Source: JBBQZL01 sp038207745 | Lineage (GTDB): Bacteria > Actinomycetota > Thermoleophilia > Solirubrobacterales > 70-9 | DNA length: 18,240 bases | Reading direction: 5' to 3' | Assembly (NCBI GenBank): GCA_038207745.1 | Contig: JBBQZL010000030.1 | Coordinates: 1-18,240, forward strand | Shown: in pieces, positions 7,494 to 14,103 of the stretch | How positions within the stretch are numbered: position 1 is the first letter of the stretch | How the letters are laid out: each line of letters begins with the position of its first letter | Made by a program: the position numbers and the translations under genes | The notes under the pieces: model-generated | Databases searched by the model: none | Seen by the model: the letters and a program-made list of their open reading frames with translations, nothing else | Told to the model about the DNA's origin: nothing

Positions 7494-7520
7494 GTAGATT
7501 CTGCGAATGGAGGAGACCGG

Positions 7521-8692
7521 ATGGTAGACCCGCCGGCCGGGACAAGCCGGATCACCGCATTTCTCGCGGCAGCCACCCTGGCGGCGATGGCTGTCCTCGG
7601 GTCGAGTGGCGCGGACCAGGCATCTGCCCAGGGGCCGGGCGCCAAGCTCGATCATGCAATGCACAAGCTGACCAGACGTGTGAATGGTCCTCCCGGTGTG
7701 ATCCGGTGATCCAGAAGGGCAGCCGGGTCCAGATTCGACGCGCCGGTGTGGGCAACGTCCGGACCGGTGCGCCTATCCGTCCCAATGATCGGATCAGACT
7801 GGCCTCGGTCTCAAAGGCACTCAGCGGAGGCGCCTCGCTGAGGCTTGTGTCGAAGGGCAGGCTGAAACTGAAGGACACGATCGGCAAGCTGCTCCCGTAC
7901 CTCCCGAAGGACTGGCATCGGGTCACGCTTGCCGAGGCGCTCCACCACACGAGCGGACTGCCTGACTTCACCGGGACCGAGGGCTTCCTGAAGTACTTCG
8001 GAAGCCATCTTCGCGGCCGGATCGCGCCGCGCAAGCTGCTCGCGTTCGCCAGGAAGGAGAAGCTCAACTTCAAACCTGGGACCAGGTATCGGTACTCGAA
8101 CAGCGACAACATCGCGGTTGGCCTGATGGTCCAGGCTGTGACCGGCCACAACTACGGGGCCGAACTCCGCCGACTCGTATCCAGACCGCTCCGGATGAGA
8201 CGGACACTCCTGCCGCGCGGCGCCAGATTGAGGCGGCCGTTCACCCACGGATACGACGTTGCCAAGGATGGGAAGCGGCCTGAGGATCTGAGCCAGGTAG
8301 CGAGCATGAGCTTCGTCTGGGCATCGGGCGGGGTTGCGTCCACGCCGCTGGACCTGAATCGGTTCATCCGCGGCTATTTGGGCGGGAGGCTGTTCGGCGA
8401 CAAGGTCCGGGCGCGACAGCACGACTGGGTCCTGGGAGGTTCCGGCCCACCCGGACCCGGCATCAACAGCGCCGGGCTGGCGCTGTTCCGCTATCAAACC
8501 CGTTGCGGAACGGTCTACGGCCACACCGGGAACTTCCCCGGCTACACGAACTTCACCGCGGCCACGCCGAGCGGGAGACGCTCGGTGGTCGTCACCGTGA
8601 ACACCCAGTACAACGAGGGACAGGACCCCGATGTCTACAGAGACCTTCGCCGGACCTGGTCCTACGCGGTCTGCGCGATGTTGTCGAACTGA
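7521..8692 (+). pseudogene. Exported serine hydrolase, beta-lactamase/DD-peptidase family, frameshifted
   Basis: A serine hydrolase of the class C beta-lactamase/D-Ala-D-Ala carboxypeptidase family, broken by one frameshift. The first part starts at ATG 7521 behind GGAGGAGA (7509-7516) and has a signal peptide (TAFLAAATLAAMAVLGSSG, cleavage near ASA|QG), then KLDHAMHKLTRRVNGPPGVI, and stops at 7707-7709. The second part continues in the next frame from about 7706: VIQKGSRVQIRRAGVGN, the nucleophile motif S-V-S-K (Ser at 7805, Lys at 7814), LHHTSGLPDF, YRYSNSDN (Tyr at 8093) and YGHTGNFPGY (His at 8522). Between the parts, GTGATC-CG-GTGATC has two bases where three would restore the frame, so a one-base loss explains the break. 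All catalytic motifs remain, so the lesion is either young or a sequencing error. The likely original product was 390 residues, exported, acting on peptidoglycan peptides or other esters/amides. Confidence 0.85.
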
Positions 8693-8698
8693 AACCCT

Positions 8699-8720
8699 GC
8701 CGGACCGCCGCTTTCCGGCG
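8699..8720. terminator. Weak hairpin between convergent genes
   Basis: The 49 bases between the serine hydrolase stop and the FKBP stop contain a CGCCG/CGGCG stem (8706-8710 with 8716-8720, loop of 5) and an overlapping GCCGG/CCGGC alternative (8699-8703 with 8715-8719). No T-tract follows on either strand. It may serve as a bidirectional terminator, but the stem is short and such matches are common in GC-rich DNA. Confidence 0.3.
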
Positions 8721-8741
8721 CCCCCGCGAACCAAGGCCGGA

Positions 8742-9245
8742 TCAGTTGATGCTGATCAGATCGACGATGAAGACGAGGGTCGCGTTGGCGGGGATCGTCG
8801 GGGGGCTCCCCGCGGCTCCATATCCCAGGTCCGCCGGGATGATCAGCTTGCGACGTCCGCCGGCCTTCATCCCGACAATGCCCTGATCCCATCCCTTGAT
8901 CACGTTGCCCGCGCCAAGCTGGAACTTGAAGGGTTGGCCGCGATCCCATGAGGCGTCGAACTCCTTGCCGGTGTCGTAGATCGCGCCGACGTACTGCATC
9001 GTCAGGTTGTCCCCGGCCTTGGCGGCTGGACCCTCGCCGACCTTGATGTCCTCGACCTGGAGCGTGGTCGGAGCCGGTGCATCGGATGCCGCGATCGTCG
9101 GCTTCTTTCCCAGGTTGTCCTCGGATGCCGTCGTCGCGGTGGTGCTGCTCTTGTCACCGGAGTCTCCTCCGGCGATCAGCACGATGGCAACAATCGCCGC
9201 AAGGGCTACGGAGGCGCTTATCAAGGTGATCAGTTTGCGATCCAT
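8742..9245 (-). CDS. Membrane-anchored FKBP-type peptidyl-prolyl isomerase
   Basis: Prolyl cis-trans isomerase held outside the membrane by an N-terminal anchor, likely helping fold exported proteins. Of 167 residues, 1-4 are basic, about 5-26 form a hydrophobic helix (LITLISASVALAAIVAIVLI) with no lipobox Cys, and 27-60 are a Ser/Thr/Asp/Ala-rich linker. The FKBP domain (about 62-167) keeps the full ligand pocket: Y85 and Y90 region (MQYVGAIY), FDAS, F106/F108, VI and W119 (NVIKGWDQG), LGYG at 140-143 and the closing strand LVFIVDLI. Activity is therefore expected. The ATG has no clear ribosome binding site; the gene begins 11 bases after the desaturase stop, so translation probably depends on the upstream gene. 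Confidence 0.95.
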   Translation of the reverse strand: MDRKLITLISASVALAAIVAIVLIAGGDSGDKSSTTATTASEDNLGKKPTIAASDAPAPTTLQVEDIKVGEGPAAKAGDNLTMQYVGAIYDTGKEFDASWDRGQPFKFQLGAGNVIKGWDQGIVGMKAGGRRKLIIPADLGYGAAGSPPTIPANATLVFIVDLISIN

Positions 9246-9256
9246 GGCGGTCGATA

Positions 9257-10201
9257 CTAGTTGGTCGCGACCGGCTCCTGCCTCGTGGCGCCCTTCTTGT
9301 CGGCGACCTTCTCGGGGCTGATCCTGATCACGTCCCAGGCGAGGCCGACTTTTTCCATCAGGTCAATCACGATCGCCGAAAAGTCGAGCTGGAATCTGCC
9401 CAGTCCGTGACGCGCAGAGGTGGGGAAGGCGTGGTGGTTGTTGTGCCAGGACTCGCCGAGAGTCGGCACCGCGAGCCAGGCCAGGTTGCGCGACTCATCA
9501 CCTGTGTCATAGGGGCTCGGCCCGAAGAAGTGACAGAGGCTGTTGATCGAGAAGGTCGCGTGATGAAGGACGAAGATCCGGACCACGCCGCCCCAGAGCA
9601 AACCGGTCAGGGCGCCCTCGATGGTCCCGGTGAAGGCATAGCCGAGGCCGAATGGCAACGCGAGCCCAACCAGGACCCAGAGCAGGAAGGCGTTGTTGAT
9701 GAATCGCAGCGCCGGCTCCGAGATCAGATCCTTCGCGTATCGATTGGGGTCTGCCGGCTCCATTGACCCGAAGGCCCAGCCGACGTGCGCGTGGAAGAGA
9801 CCCTTGATGGCACCGATGAATCCGTGATCGTGCCCGACGTGGGGGCTGTGGGGATCGCCTGCCTGATCGGAGAACTGGTGATGCTTTCGATGGGTCGCGA
9901 CCCACTCGATCACCGGGCCCTCGACCGCGGCGGAGCCGAGCACGGCGATCAGCCAGCGTGTGGGTCGGTGTGTCTTGAAGCTGCGGTGGGTGAAGAGCCG
10001 GTGAAAGCCGACCGTGATGCCGAGTCCACAGAGCAGATAGGTGATCACGAAGGCAGCAACATCGCTCCACTGGAGCAGTCCGCCCCAACTGAAGATCGCG
10101 GCCAGGATGAGAAGGATCGGCGGGACGACCGTGACAACCGCATTCGCGATCCGATCGACCATCAGATTGGGAAATTGCTGCACCTCGAGTTCGTCCGACA
10201 T
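9257..10201 (-). CDS. Acyl-CoA (Delta-9 type) fatty acid desaturase
   Basis: Membrane di-iron desaturase that introduces a cis double bond into fatty acyl chains, adjusting membrane fluidity. From ATG 10201 it has 314 residues. The three histidine boxes are intact: HRLFTH (67-72), HRKHH (104-108) and HNNHH (253-257), with the additional iron-ligand region HHATFSINSLCH (213-224) typical of the stearoyl-CoA desaturase class. Hydrophobic helices lie at about 21-65 (two spans), 82-100 and 170-212. The frame extends upstream to 10345, but that part is polar, unlike the family, and overlaps the divergent leader; ATG 10201 gives the usual N-terminus, though without a strong ribosome binding site. 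It is first in a pair with the FKBP gene and divergent from the RNA helicase. Confidence 0.95.
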   Translation of the reverse strand: MSDELEVQQFPNLMVDRIANAVVTVVPPILLILAAIFSWGGLLQWSDVAAFVITYLLCGLGITVGFHRLFTHRSFKTHRPTRWLIAVLGSAAVEGPVIEWVATHRKHHQFSDQAGDPHSPHVGHDHGFIGAIKGLFHAHVGWAFGSMEPADPNRYAKDLISEPALRFINNAFLLWVLVGLALPFGLGYAFTGTIEGALTGLLWGGVVRIFVLHHATFSINSLCHFFGPSPYDTGDESRNLAWLAVPTLGESWHNNHHAFPTSARHGLGRFQLDFSAIVIDLMEKVGLAWDVIRISPEKVADKKGATRQEPVATN

Positions 10202-10259
10202 AAGGCGATCACGATAGCGCGACCCGGTGAAATCGGGCGGGGCTGCTACGGTTGACAGA

Positions 10260-10284
10260 TCGAACGCACCCTTTTCGCGTTCGA
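10260..10284 (+). promoter_or_regulatory. Hairpin in the helicase leader
   Basis: TCGAACGC (10260-10267) and GCGTTCGA (10277-10284) form a perfect 8-bp stem with a 9-base pyrimidine-rich loop. Its 3' arm overlaps CGAGA (10282-10286), which can instead pair with TCTCG (10295-10299), so two mutually exclusive hairpins are possible in the leader of the RNA helicase. The stem is seen directly; a regulatory role is inference. Confidence 0.45.
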
Positions 10285-10347
10285 GAGGTTCCGTTCTCGC
10301 TGCGCTTCTTCGCGTGTTGGGGTTACAGGATCTCCCCGCATTCACAT

Positions 10348-10353
10348 AAGGAG
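10348..10353 (+). promoter_or_regulatory. Ribosome binding site deciding the ATG start at 10363
   Basis: AAGGAG lies 9 bases before ATG 10363. The frame is open upstream to 10252, but only this ATG has a binding site and gives the usual DEAD-box N-terminus (SFADLGVSHQVASAL). Confidence 0.8.
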
Positions 10354-10362
10354 AACAGCTTC

Positions 10363-11625
10363 ATGTCACAGTCATTCGCCGACCTTGGTGTGTCTCACCA
10401 GGTCGCATCCGCCCTCGCCAAGCGAGGCATCAACGAACCCTTCCCGGTCCAGCGCCTCGTCATCGAGGACGTTCTGGCCGGAGAAGACGTGCTTGTCCAA
10501 TCCCCGACGGGCTCGGGCAAGACGTTGGCCTTCGGAGTTCCGATGGTCGACACGATCGATTCAAACTCGACCGCCCGCCCGGCCGCTCTCATCCTGGCAC
10601 CGACCAGGGAGCTGGCCAGCCAGATCGTCGACGAGATGCTCTCGATTGCGCACGCCCGCGCCCTCTCGGTGGCAGCGGTCTACGGCGGCGTCGGATTCGG
10701 CCCGCAGATCAAGCGTGCCCGCAAGGCGCACATCATCGTCGCCACTCCGGGACGACTCGAAGACCTGATTCAGCGAGGCGACATCCGCCTCGACAAGGTT
10801 GAGATCCTCGTCCTCGACGAGGCAGACCGGATGCTCGATATGGGCTTCAAGCCGGCAGTCGACCGGATTGTCGGCAGGATCCCGACGAACCGTCAGACTC
10901 TGCTCTTCTCGGCGACGCTCCAGGGCGCAACGGGCAAGATGGCGTCGGACTTCACCCGCAATCCGAAGCGACACGTGCACGAGCATGAGCACACTGAATC
11001 TGCCGCGATCTCACATCGTTTCGTCGATGTCGAGTCGCAGTCGGCAAAACTCAACACACTGGTCACCGAGCTCCGCGGCATGGAGGCCGGGCGAACGCTC
11101 GTCTTCGTCCGGACCAAGCGCGGCGCAGACCGATTGGTCAAGCGACTTGCCACGAAGAACGTTCGTGCCGTTGCGATGCACGGTGACAAATCGCAGTCAC
11201 AACGCCAGCGCGCACTGGCGAGCTTCGAGAAGGGCGACGTCGACACCCTGGTCGCCACCGATGTGGCAGCCCGAGGCATCGATGTGGCCGACATCACCCA
11301 CGTTTACAATTTCGATATCCCGGAGGACGGCGACACCTACAGGCACCGCGTCGGCCGTACAGGCCGCGCCGGTCGCGAGGGCGCCGGAGTCAGCTTCATC
11401 CTTGCCGATCAGTCAAGGGAGATGCGTCTGATGGCCGGAGAGCTGGGTCTCAGCAGTGAGTTCAACTCACGTCCCGGTCATCGGCAGGAGACGCCCCGCT
11501 CCGAACGGGAATCATCAGGTCAGCACTCGAGCTCACGCCGCGGGCAGCACAGCTCCCGCAGCGGCCAGGGTCACGGTCGGCCCCGCGCAAACAACCAGCG
11601 CCGGAAGAAGTCCGACAGGTCCTGA
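10363..11625 (+). CDS. DEAD-box ATP-dependent RNA helicase
   Basis: Cytosolic RNA helicase that unwinds or remodels RNA duplexes using ATP. The 420 residues contain the whole core: the F-x17-Q-type Q motif (FADLG to GINEPFPVQ), motif I SPTGSGKT (47-54), Ia PTRELASQ, Ib TPGRLEDL, II DEAD (152-155), III SAT (183-185), IV region TLVFVRTKRGAD, V TDVAARGIDV and VI HRVGRTGRAGR (328 on). The last 50 residues are a disordered Ser/Arg/Gln/His-rich tail ending RRKKSDRS, as in relatives that use a basic tail to grip RNA. The leader has a stable hairpin and the neighbour is a desaturase, which suits cold-induced RNA remodelling (inference). The 3' end overlaps the convergent M1 peptidase gene by 55 bases. 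Confidence 0.96.
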   Translation: MSQSFADLGVSHQVASALAKRGINEPFPVQRLVIEDVLAGEDVLVQSPTGSGKTLAFGVPMVDTIDSNSTARPAALILAPTRELASQIVDEMLSIAHARALSVAAVYGGVGFGPQIKRARKAHIIVATPGRLEDLIQRGDIRLDKVEILVLDEADRMLDMGFKPAVDRIVGRIPTNRQTLLFSATLQGATGKMASDFTRNPKRHVHEHEHTESAAISHRFVDVESQSAKLNTLVTELRGMEAGRTLVFVRTKRGADRLVKRLATKNVRAVAMHGDKSQSQRQRALASFEKGDVDTLVATDVAARGIDVADITHVYNFDIPEDGDTYRHRVGRTGRAGREGAGVSFILADQSREMRLMAGELGLSSEFNSRPGHRQETPRSERESSGQHSSSRRGQHSSRSGQGHGRPRANNQRRKKSDRS

Positions 11626-12938
11626 CCTGAAACAGATTCGGCAAGCGCGATGAACTCTTCAGTCGTCGCGTTGCCGTGGCGGTGCTGCGCGGTCCAGCTG
11701 CGCAGCACCGAAAAGAAGTTTGTCTCACCAATCTGCTCCCGGAGCTCCTCGACCACGAGGCCTCCCCGCAGATAGATCGAGTTGGCGAAGAGCTGGTTGG
11801 GCCCTGATGGTGTTCCCGGCGGAGGATCCCAGAGGTCCCTGCGATTCGCCGGCTCGCTCAATAGCCCGGCGGCGGTCTCCGCGGCCGTCCTGCCCCCGTG
11901 TGTTTCCGACCAGTACCACTCGGCCCAGGTGGCAAAACCCTCGTTGAGCCAGATGTCCTTCCAGCGGGCCAGCCCGACCGAATCACCAAACCACTGATGG
12001 GCGAGCTCGTGGACGATCAGGAGCTGCCCCGGTACGCGTCCGAAGGTCGGTCTCGCCTGGGTCTCGAGCGCGTACTCGATACCGCTGTCGGAGATGATCA
12101 GTCCGGTCGAGTCGAACGGGTATGGGCCGAAGCTGTCGCTCAGAAAGCTAAGCGTGTCCGGGAGCTTTGAGAGCGCCGCGCCAGAGTCCCCCGGTACGTC
12201 CTTGCCGACGTAGCTCCAGGATGGAACTCCGTTGGCATCGCCGCGGGTGATCTTGCCCCTGCCGATTGTCAGCGTCGCCAGATAGGGGGTCATGTCTGAC
12301 TGCCGCCAGATCCAGGTCCTCCGGCCGCCGTGACTCCTGATTGTGGCCAACCTGCCATTCGCAATTCCCCTGAACCCCCGGGGTACATTGATCCTGAACG
12401 TGAATGCGGCCTTTTCGGACAGCCGGTCGTTGCATGGGAACCAGGTCGGCGAGCCCTGCGGTTCGCCGAGTGCGGTGACGCCATCGCCGGTCGATATCCA
12501 GCCCTCCGATGACTTGTCGGCATCGATCAACCGCTCCGGAACACCGCGATAGAGGACCTTGACCGAGAACTCCGAACCTGCCGATATCGGTGACTTCGGT
12601 CTCACGATCAGCTTGCGTGCCGTGGCCCTGAAGTTGCCGGCGCTTCGGCCGTTGACGGTAACCGCGCTGACGATTGGCGGGCGCCTCAGGTCGAGCTTGA
12701 AACTCTTCAGCTTCGATGAGGCCCTGGCTGCAATCATTGCCCTGGCCCGGATCGCGCCGTTGCCCGGGAAATAGCTTATGCCGAGCCTGTAGCCGGAGAC
12801 CGAATAGGCGCTGCTGCCGGCGGCGGGGAAGAATGGGTCGGGGGCCAGGCTCGTCGCGGCGAACGATGCGCCGACGGCGCCGATCAGCACGCAGCCCGCG
12901 AGTGCGATGACACCCCCGGTCTTACGACCGGGTTTCAG
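11571..12938 (-). CDS. Exported M1-family zinc metallopeptidase, probable CTG start
   Basis: Zinc aminopeptidase-type M1 enzyme, 455 residues from the proposed start. The zinc site is complete: H310-E-L-A-H314 and E333 in WLNEGFATW (HEXXH-x18-E). The later YLRGGLVVEELR supplies the usual Tyr, and the protein ends in the family-type FFRRWLFARGRP. The exopeptidase GAMEN loop reads GIEYALETQARP, keeping the Glu but not the motif. The first ATG/GTG/TTG in frame is GTG 12890, inside the hydrophobic segment; starting there would lose the basic part of the signal peptide. CTG 12936-12938 yields MKPGRKTGGVIALAGCVLIG, a proper signal with a lipobox-like LAGC, preceded by AGGAAGGG at a 6-base spacing, and it overlaps the previous stop (CTGA). 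The family is sure, the start is inference. Confidence 0.9.
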   Translation of the reverse strand: MKPGRKTGGVIALAGCVLIGAVGASFAATSLAPDPFFPAAGSSAYSVSGYRLGISYFPGNGAIRARAMIAARASSKLKSFKLDLRRPPIVSAVTVNGRSAGNFRATARKLIVRPKSPISAGSEFSVKVLYRGVPERLIDADKSSEGWISTGDGVTALGEPQGSPTWFPCNDRLSEKAAFTFRINVPRGFRGIANGRLATIRSHGGRRTWIWRQSDMTPYLATLTIGRGKITRGDANGVPSWSYVGKDVPGDSGAALSKLPDTLSFLSDSFGPYPFDSTGLIISDSGIEYALETQARPTFGRVPGQLLIVHELAHQWFGDSVGLARWKDIWLNEGFATWAEWYWSETHGGRTAAETAAGLLSEPANRRDLWDPPPGTPSGPNQLFANSIYLRGGLVVEELREQIGETNFFSVLRSWTAQHRHGNATTEEFIALAESVSGQDLSDFFRRWLFARGRP

Positions 12939-13144
12939 GCGGAACCCTTCCTGCTGCCCGGCTTCGGGACCCGGATCAGGGACTTCCTGACCTCGAACCC
13001 GCCGACGACGATCTTCTGGGACCGCATGGTCAGGGTCTCGACACCGGCGGAGGCGCGCGGCGTCAGGGCAAGGAAACCCAGGGTCGCCGCAAGCAGGTCA
13101 AGCCCGGCAGCCGTGAACGACCCCCGCCTCTTCGGTGCTGCCAC
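12935..13144 (-). CDS. Small exported protein, possible remnant, unknown function
   Basis: A 69-residue ORF from GTG 13144, which has GGGGAG three bases upstream (rather close); the frame is open to an ATG at 13222, but that version overlaps the channel gene. Residues about 1-33 look like a signal peptide (PKRRGSFTAAGLDLLAATLGFLALTPRASA), and the mature part is short: GVETLTMRSQKIVVGGFEVRK then a basic end. The mature segment resembles the N-terminal strand of larger exported actinobacterial proteins that I recall with a TLR(Y)GP-xx-GGY-type opening, so this may be the stub of a longer gene. It lies 40 bases after the channel stop, and its stop overlaps the proposed CTG start of the M1 peptidase, so it fits within an operon. 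Confidence 0.5.
   Translation of the reverse strand: MAAPKRRGSFTAAGLDLLAATLGFLALTPRASAGVETLTMRSQKIVVGGFEVRKSLIRVPKPGSRKGSA
12945..12952 (-). promoter_or_regulatory. Ribosome binding site before the probable CTG start
   Basis: On the minus strand AGGAAGGG lies 6 bases before CTG 12938. It has no other start codon at a usable distance in the M1 frame, which supports CTG as the initiation codon. Confidence 0.5.
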
Positions 13145-13184
13145 TGTCTCCCCACCCGACACGAGGCAAGCGTACAGGTCGGCT

Positions 13185-14021
13185 TCAGGGGTCCGGTACG
13201 GCCGATTCCCCGTCTTCCCCACTGGATTGCTGGCTGATCAGCTGCTGGATGCTGACCTCGAGCACCTTGAGCTGGCTCTGGAGCTCACCTACCTGGTGCA
13301 GCGCCAGTTGCTGAGCCGTCACTGCTCCCTCTTCGAGCTTCTGCTCGGTTTCACTGATCTCGGGACCAAGGAACTTCTGCGCCACGGCGCCGGTCAGCAT
13401 TGCGACGAAGCTGATCCCGATCAGCAACATCACAATCGAGGTGATCTCTCCACCGAGGGTGGTCGGGGTTATGTTCGACCCGAGCGTTGTCATCGTCGTG
13501 ATCGCCCAGTAGATCCCATCCCAGAGGCCGTATCCATTGCCGTGCTCGAAGGCAACGAATACCGCGCCGCCGGCGATGATCGTGAGCAGGGACAGCAGCG
13601 CGGCGTAACGGAGACCCTCCAGGGAGAAGATCTGCCGGGAGAGTGTGGCCAGGCGCAGCAGCCGCAACAGCCTCAGCAACCTGAAAACCCTCATCGCCTG
13701 CAGCGCGGGGGGCAGGACCGGCGGGGTCAGGACGACGATCACGATCTCAAGCGGGTGATGCCTGATCCACTCGCGCCGATTCGGGACAACGGAGAGCATG
13801 ATCACCAATTCGAGTGCGAATGCGATCCAGATCCCCCAGTTGAGAACGGTGCCGATCGCAAACAAGAGGCCGGTCTCGTGGGTCTCGGTCAGGGCAACCG
13901 AGGGAAGCGTCAGGGCAGCCGCGATCAGCATCGGCTTTTCCAGCCGCTTGGCGATGCGGTTGCTGCGCTCGTCCATGTGCAACTGCTTCGACGCCGAGGC
14001 CGAGTCGCCTACCTCACGCAT
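13185..14021 (-). CDS. Voltage-gated-type cation channel with atypical filter
   Basis: Six-helix ion channel of the bacterial Kv-like type, 278 residues from ATG 14021 (an ATG at 13976, residue 16, is an alternative). Membrane segments: about 30-45 and 52-78 (S1-S2), 90-108 (S3), an S4 voltage sensor at 110-130 with Arg at 111, 114, 117, 120 and 123, i.e. every third residue, then S5 (137-158) and S6 (192-215). The pore helix and filter read YWAITTMTTLGSNITP; K+ channels have TVGYGD here, so residues 179-183 are TLGSN. A coiled coil at about 222-266 rich in Glu and Gln follows S6 and may drive tetramerisation. It leads a minus-strand cluster with the small exported protein and M1 peptidase, and is divergent from the subtilisin-like gene. 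Confidence 0.9.
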   Translation of the reverse strand: MREVGDSASASKQLHMDERSNRIAKRLEKPMLIAAALTLPSVALTETHETGLLFAIGTVLNWGIWIAFALELVIMLSVVPNRREWIRHHPLEIVIVVLTPPVLPPALQAMRVFRLLRLLRLLRLATLSRQIFSLEGLRYAALLSLLTIIAGGAVFVAFEHGNGYGLWDGIYWAITTMTTLGSNITPTTLGGEITSIVMLLIGISFVAMLTGAVAQKFLGPEISETEQKLEEGAVTAQQLALHQVGELQSQLKVLEVSIQQLISQQSSGEDGESAVPDP

Positions 14022-14103
14022 CTCATGTGTACGACCGTGTGTATAGGATGCGCGCGCCGGTGTAGACTCGCTGGCCTCATAGGGAACCTAGGGAGGGGTG
14101 GTT
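14022..14103. promoter_or_regulatory. Divergent intergenic region, channel and subtilisin-like genes
   Basis: 82 bases between the two starts. On the plus strand TAGACT (14063-14068) fits TANNNT as a -10 and TATAGGAT lies at 14042-14049, but neither has a good -35. GGGAGGGG (14091-14098) is a strong ribosome binding site 5 bases before ATG 14104 and rejects the in-frame GTG at 14098, which overlaps it. Confidence 0.5.

Larger units (their letters stand above)
10202..10362. promoter_or_regulatory. Divergent promoter region of desaturase and helicase genes
   Basis: 161 non-coding bases separate the two starts. On the plus strand TGCTACGGT (10244-10252) matches an extended -10 element (TGN-TANNNT); a start about 7 bases later would fall at the base of the hairpin at 10260-10284. 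TTGACA occurs at 10252-10257 but has no -10 at proper spacing. No convincing promoter is visible for the minus-strand desaturase. Confidence 0.4.

Noticed and set aside
6475..7497. Long plus-strand ORF of 340 codons opposite the aminotransferase.
   Set aside because: Its translation is a Gly/Asp/Arg-rich shadow without domains, while the minus strand encodes a complete PLP enzyme with all motifs.
8740..8757. Inverted repeat GATCAG/CTGATC with a 6-base loop at the end of the FKBP gene.
   Set aside because: It lies inside the coding region covering the last codons, is only 6 bp and AT-balanced; too weak to call a terminator.
10252..10257. TTGACA as a -35 box for the helicase.
   Set aside because: No TANNNT sequence is found 16-19 bases downstream; the extended -10 just upstream fits better.
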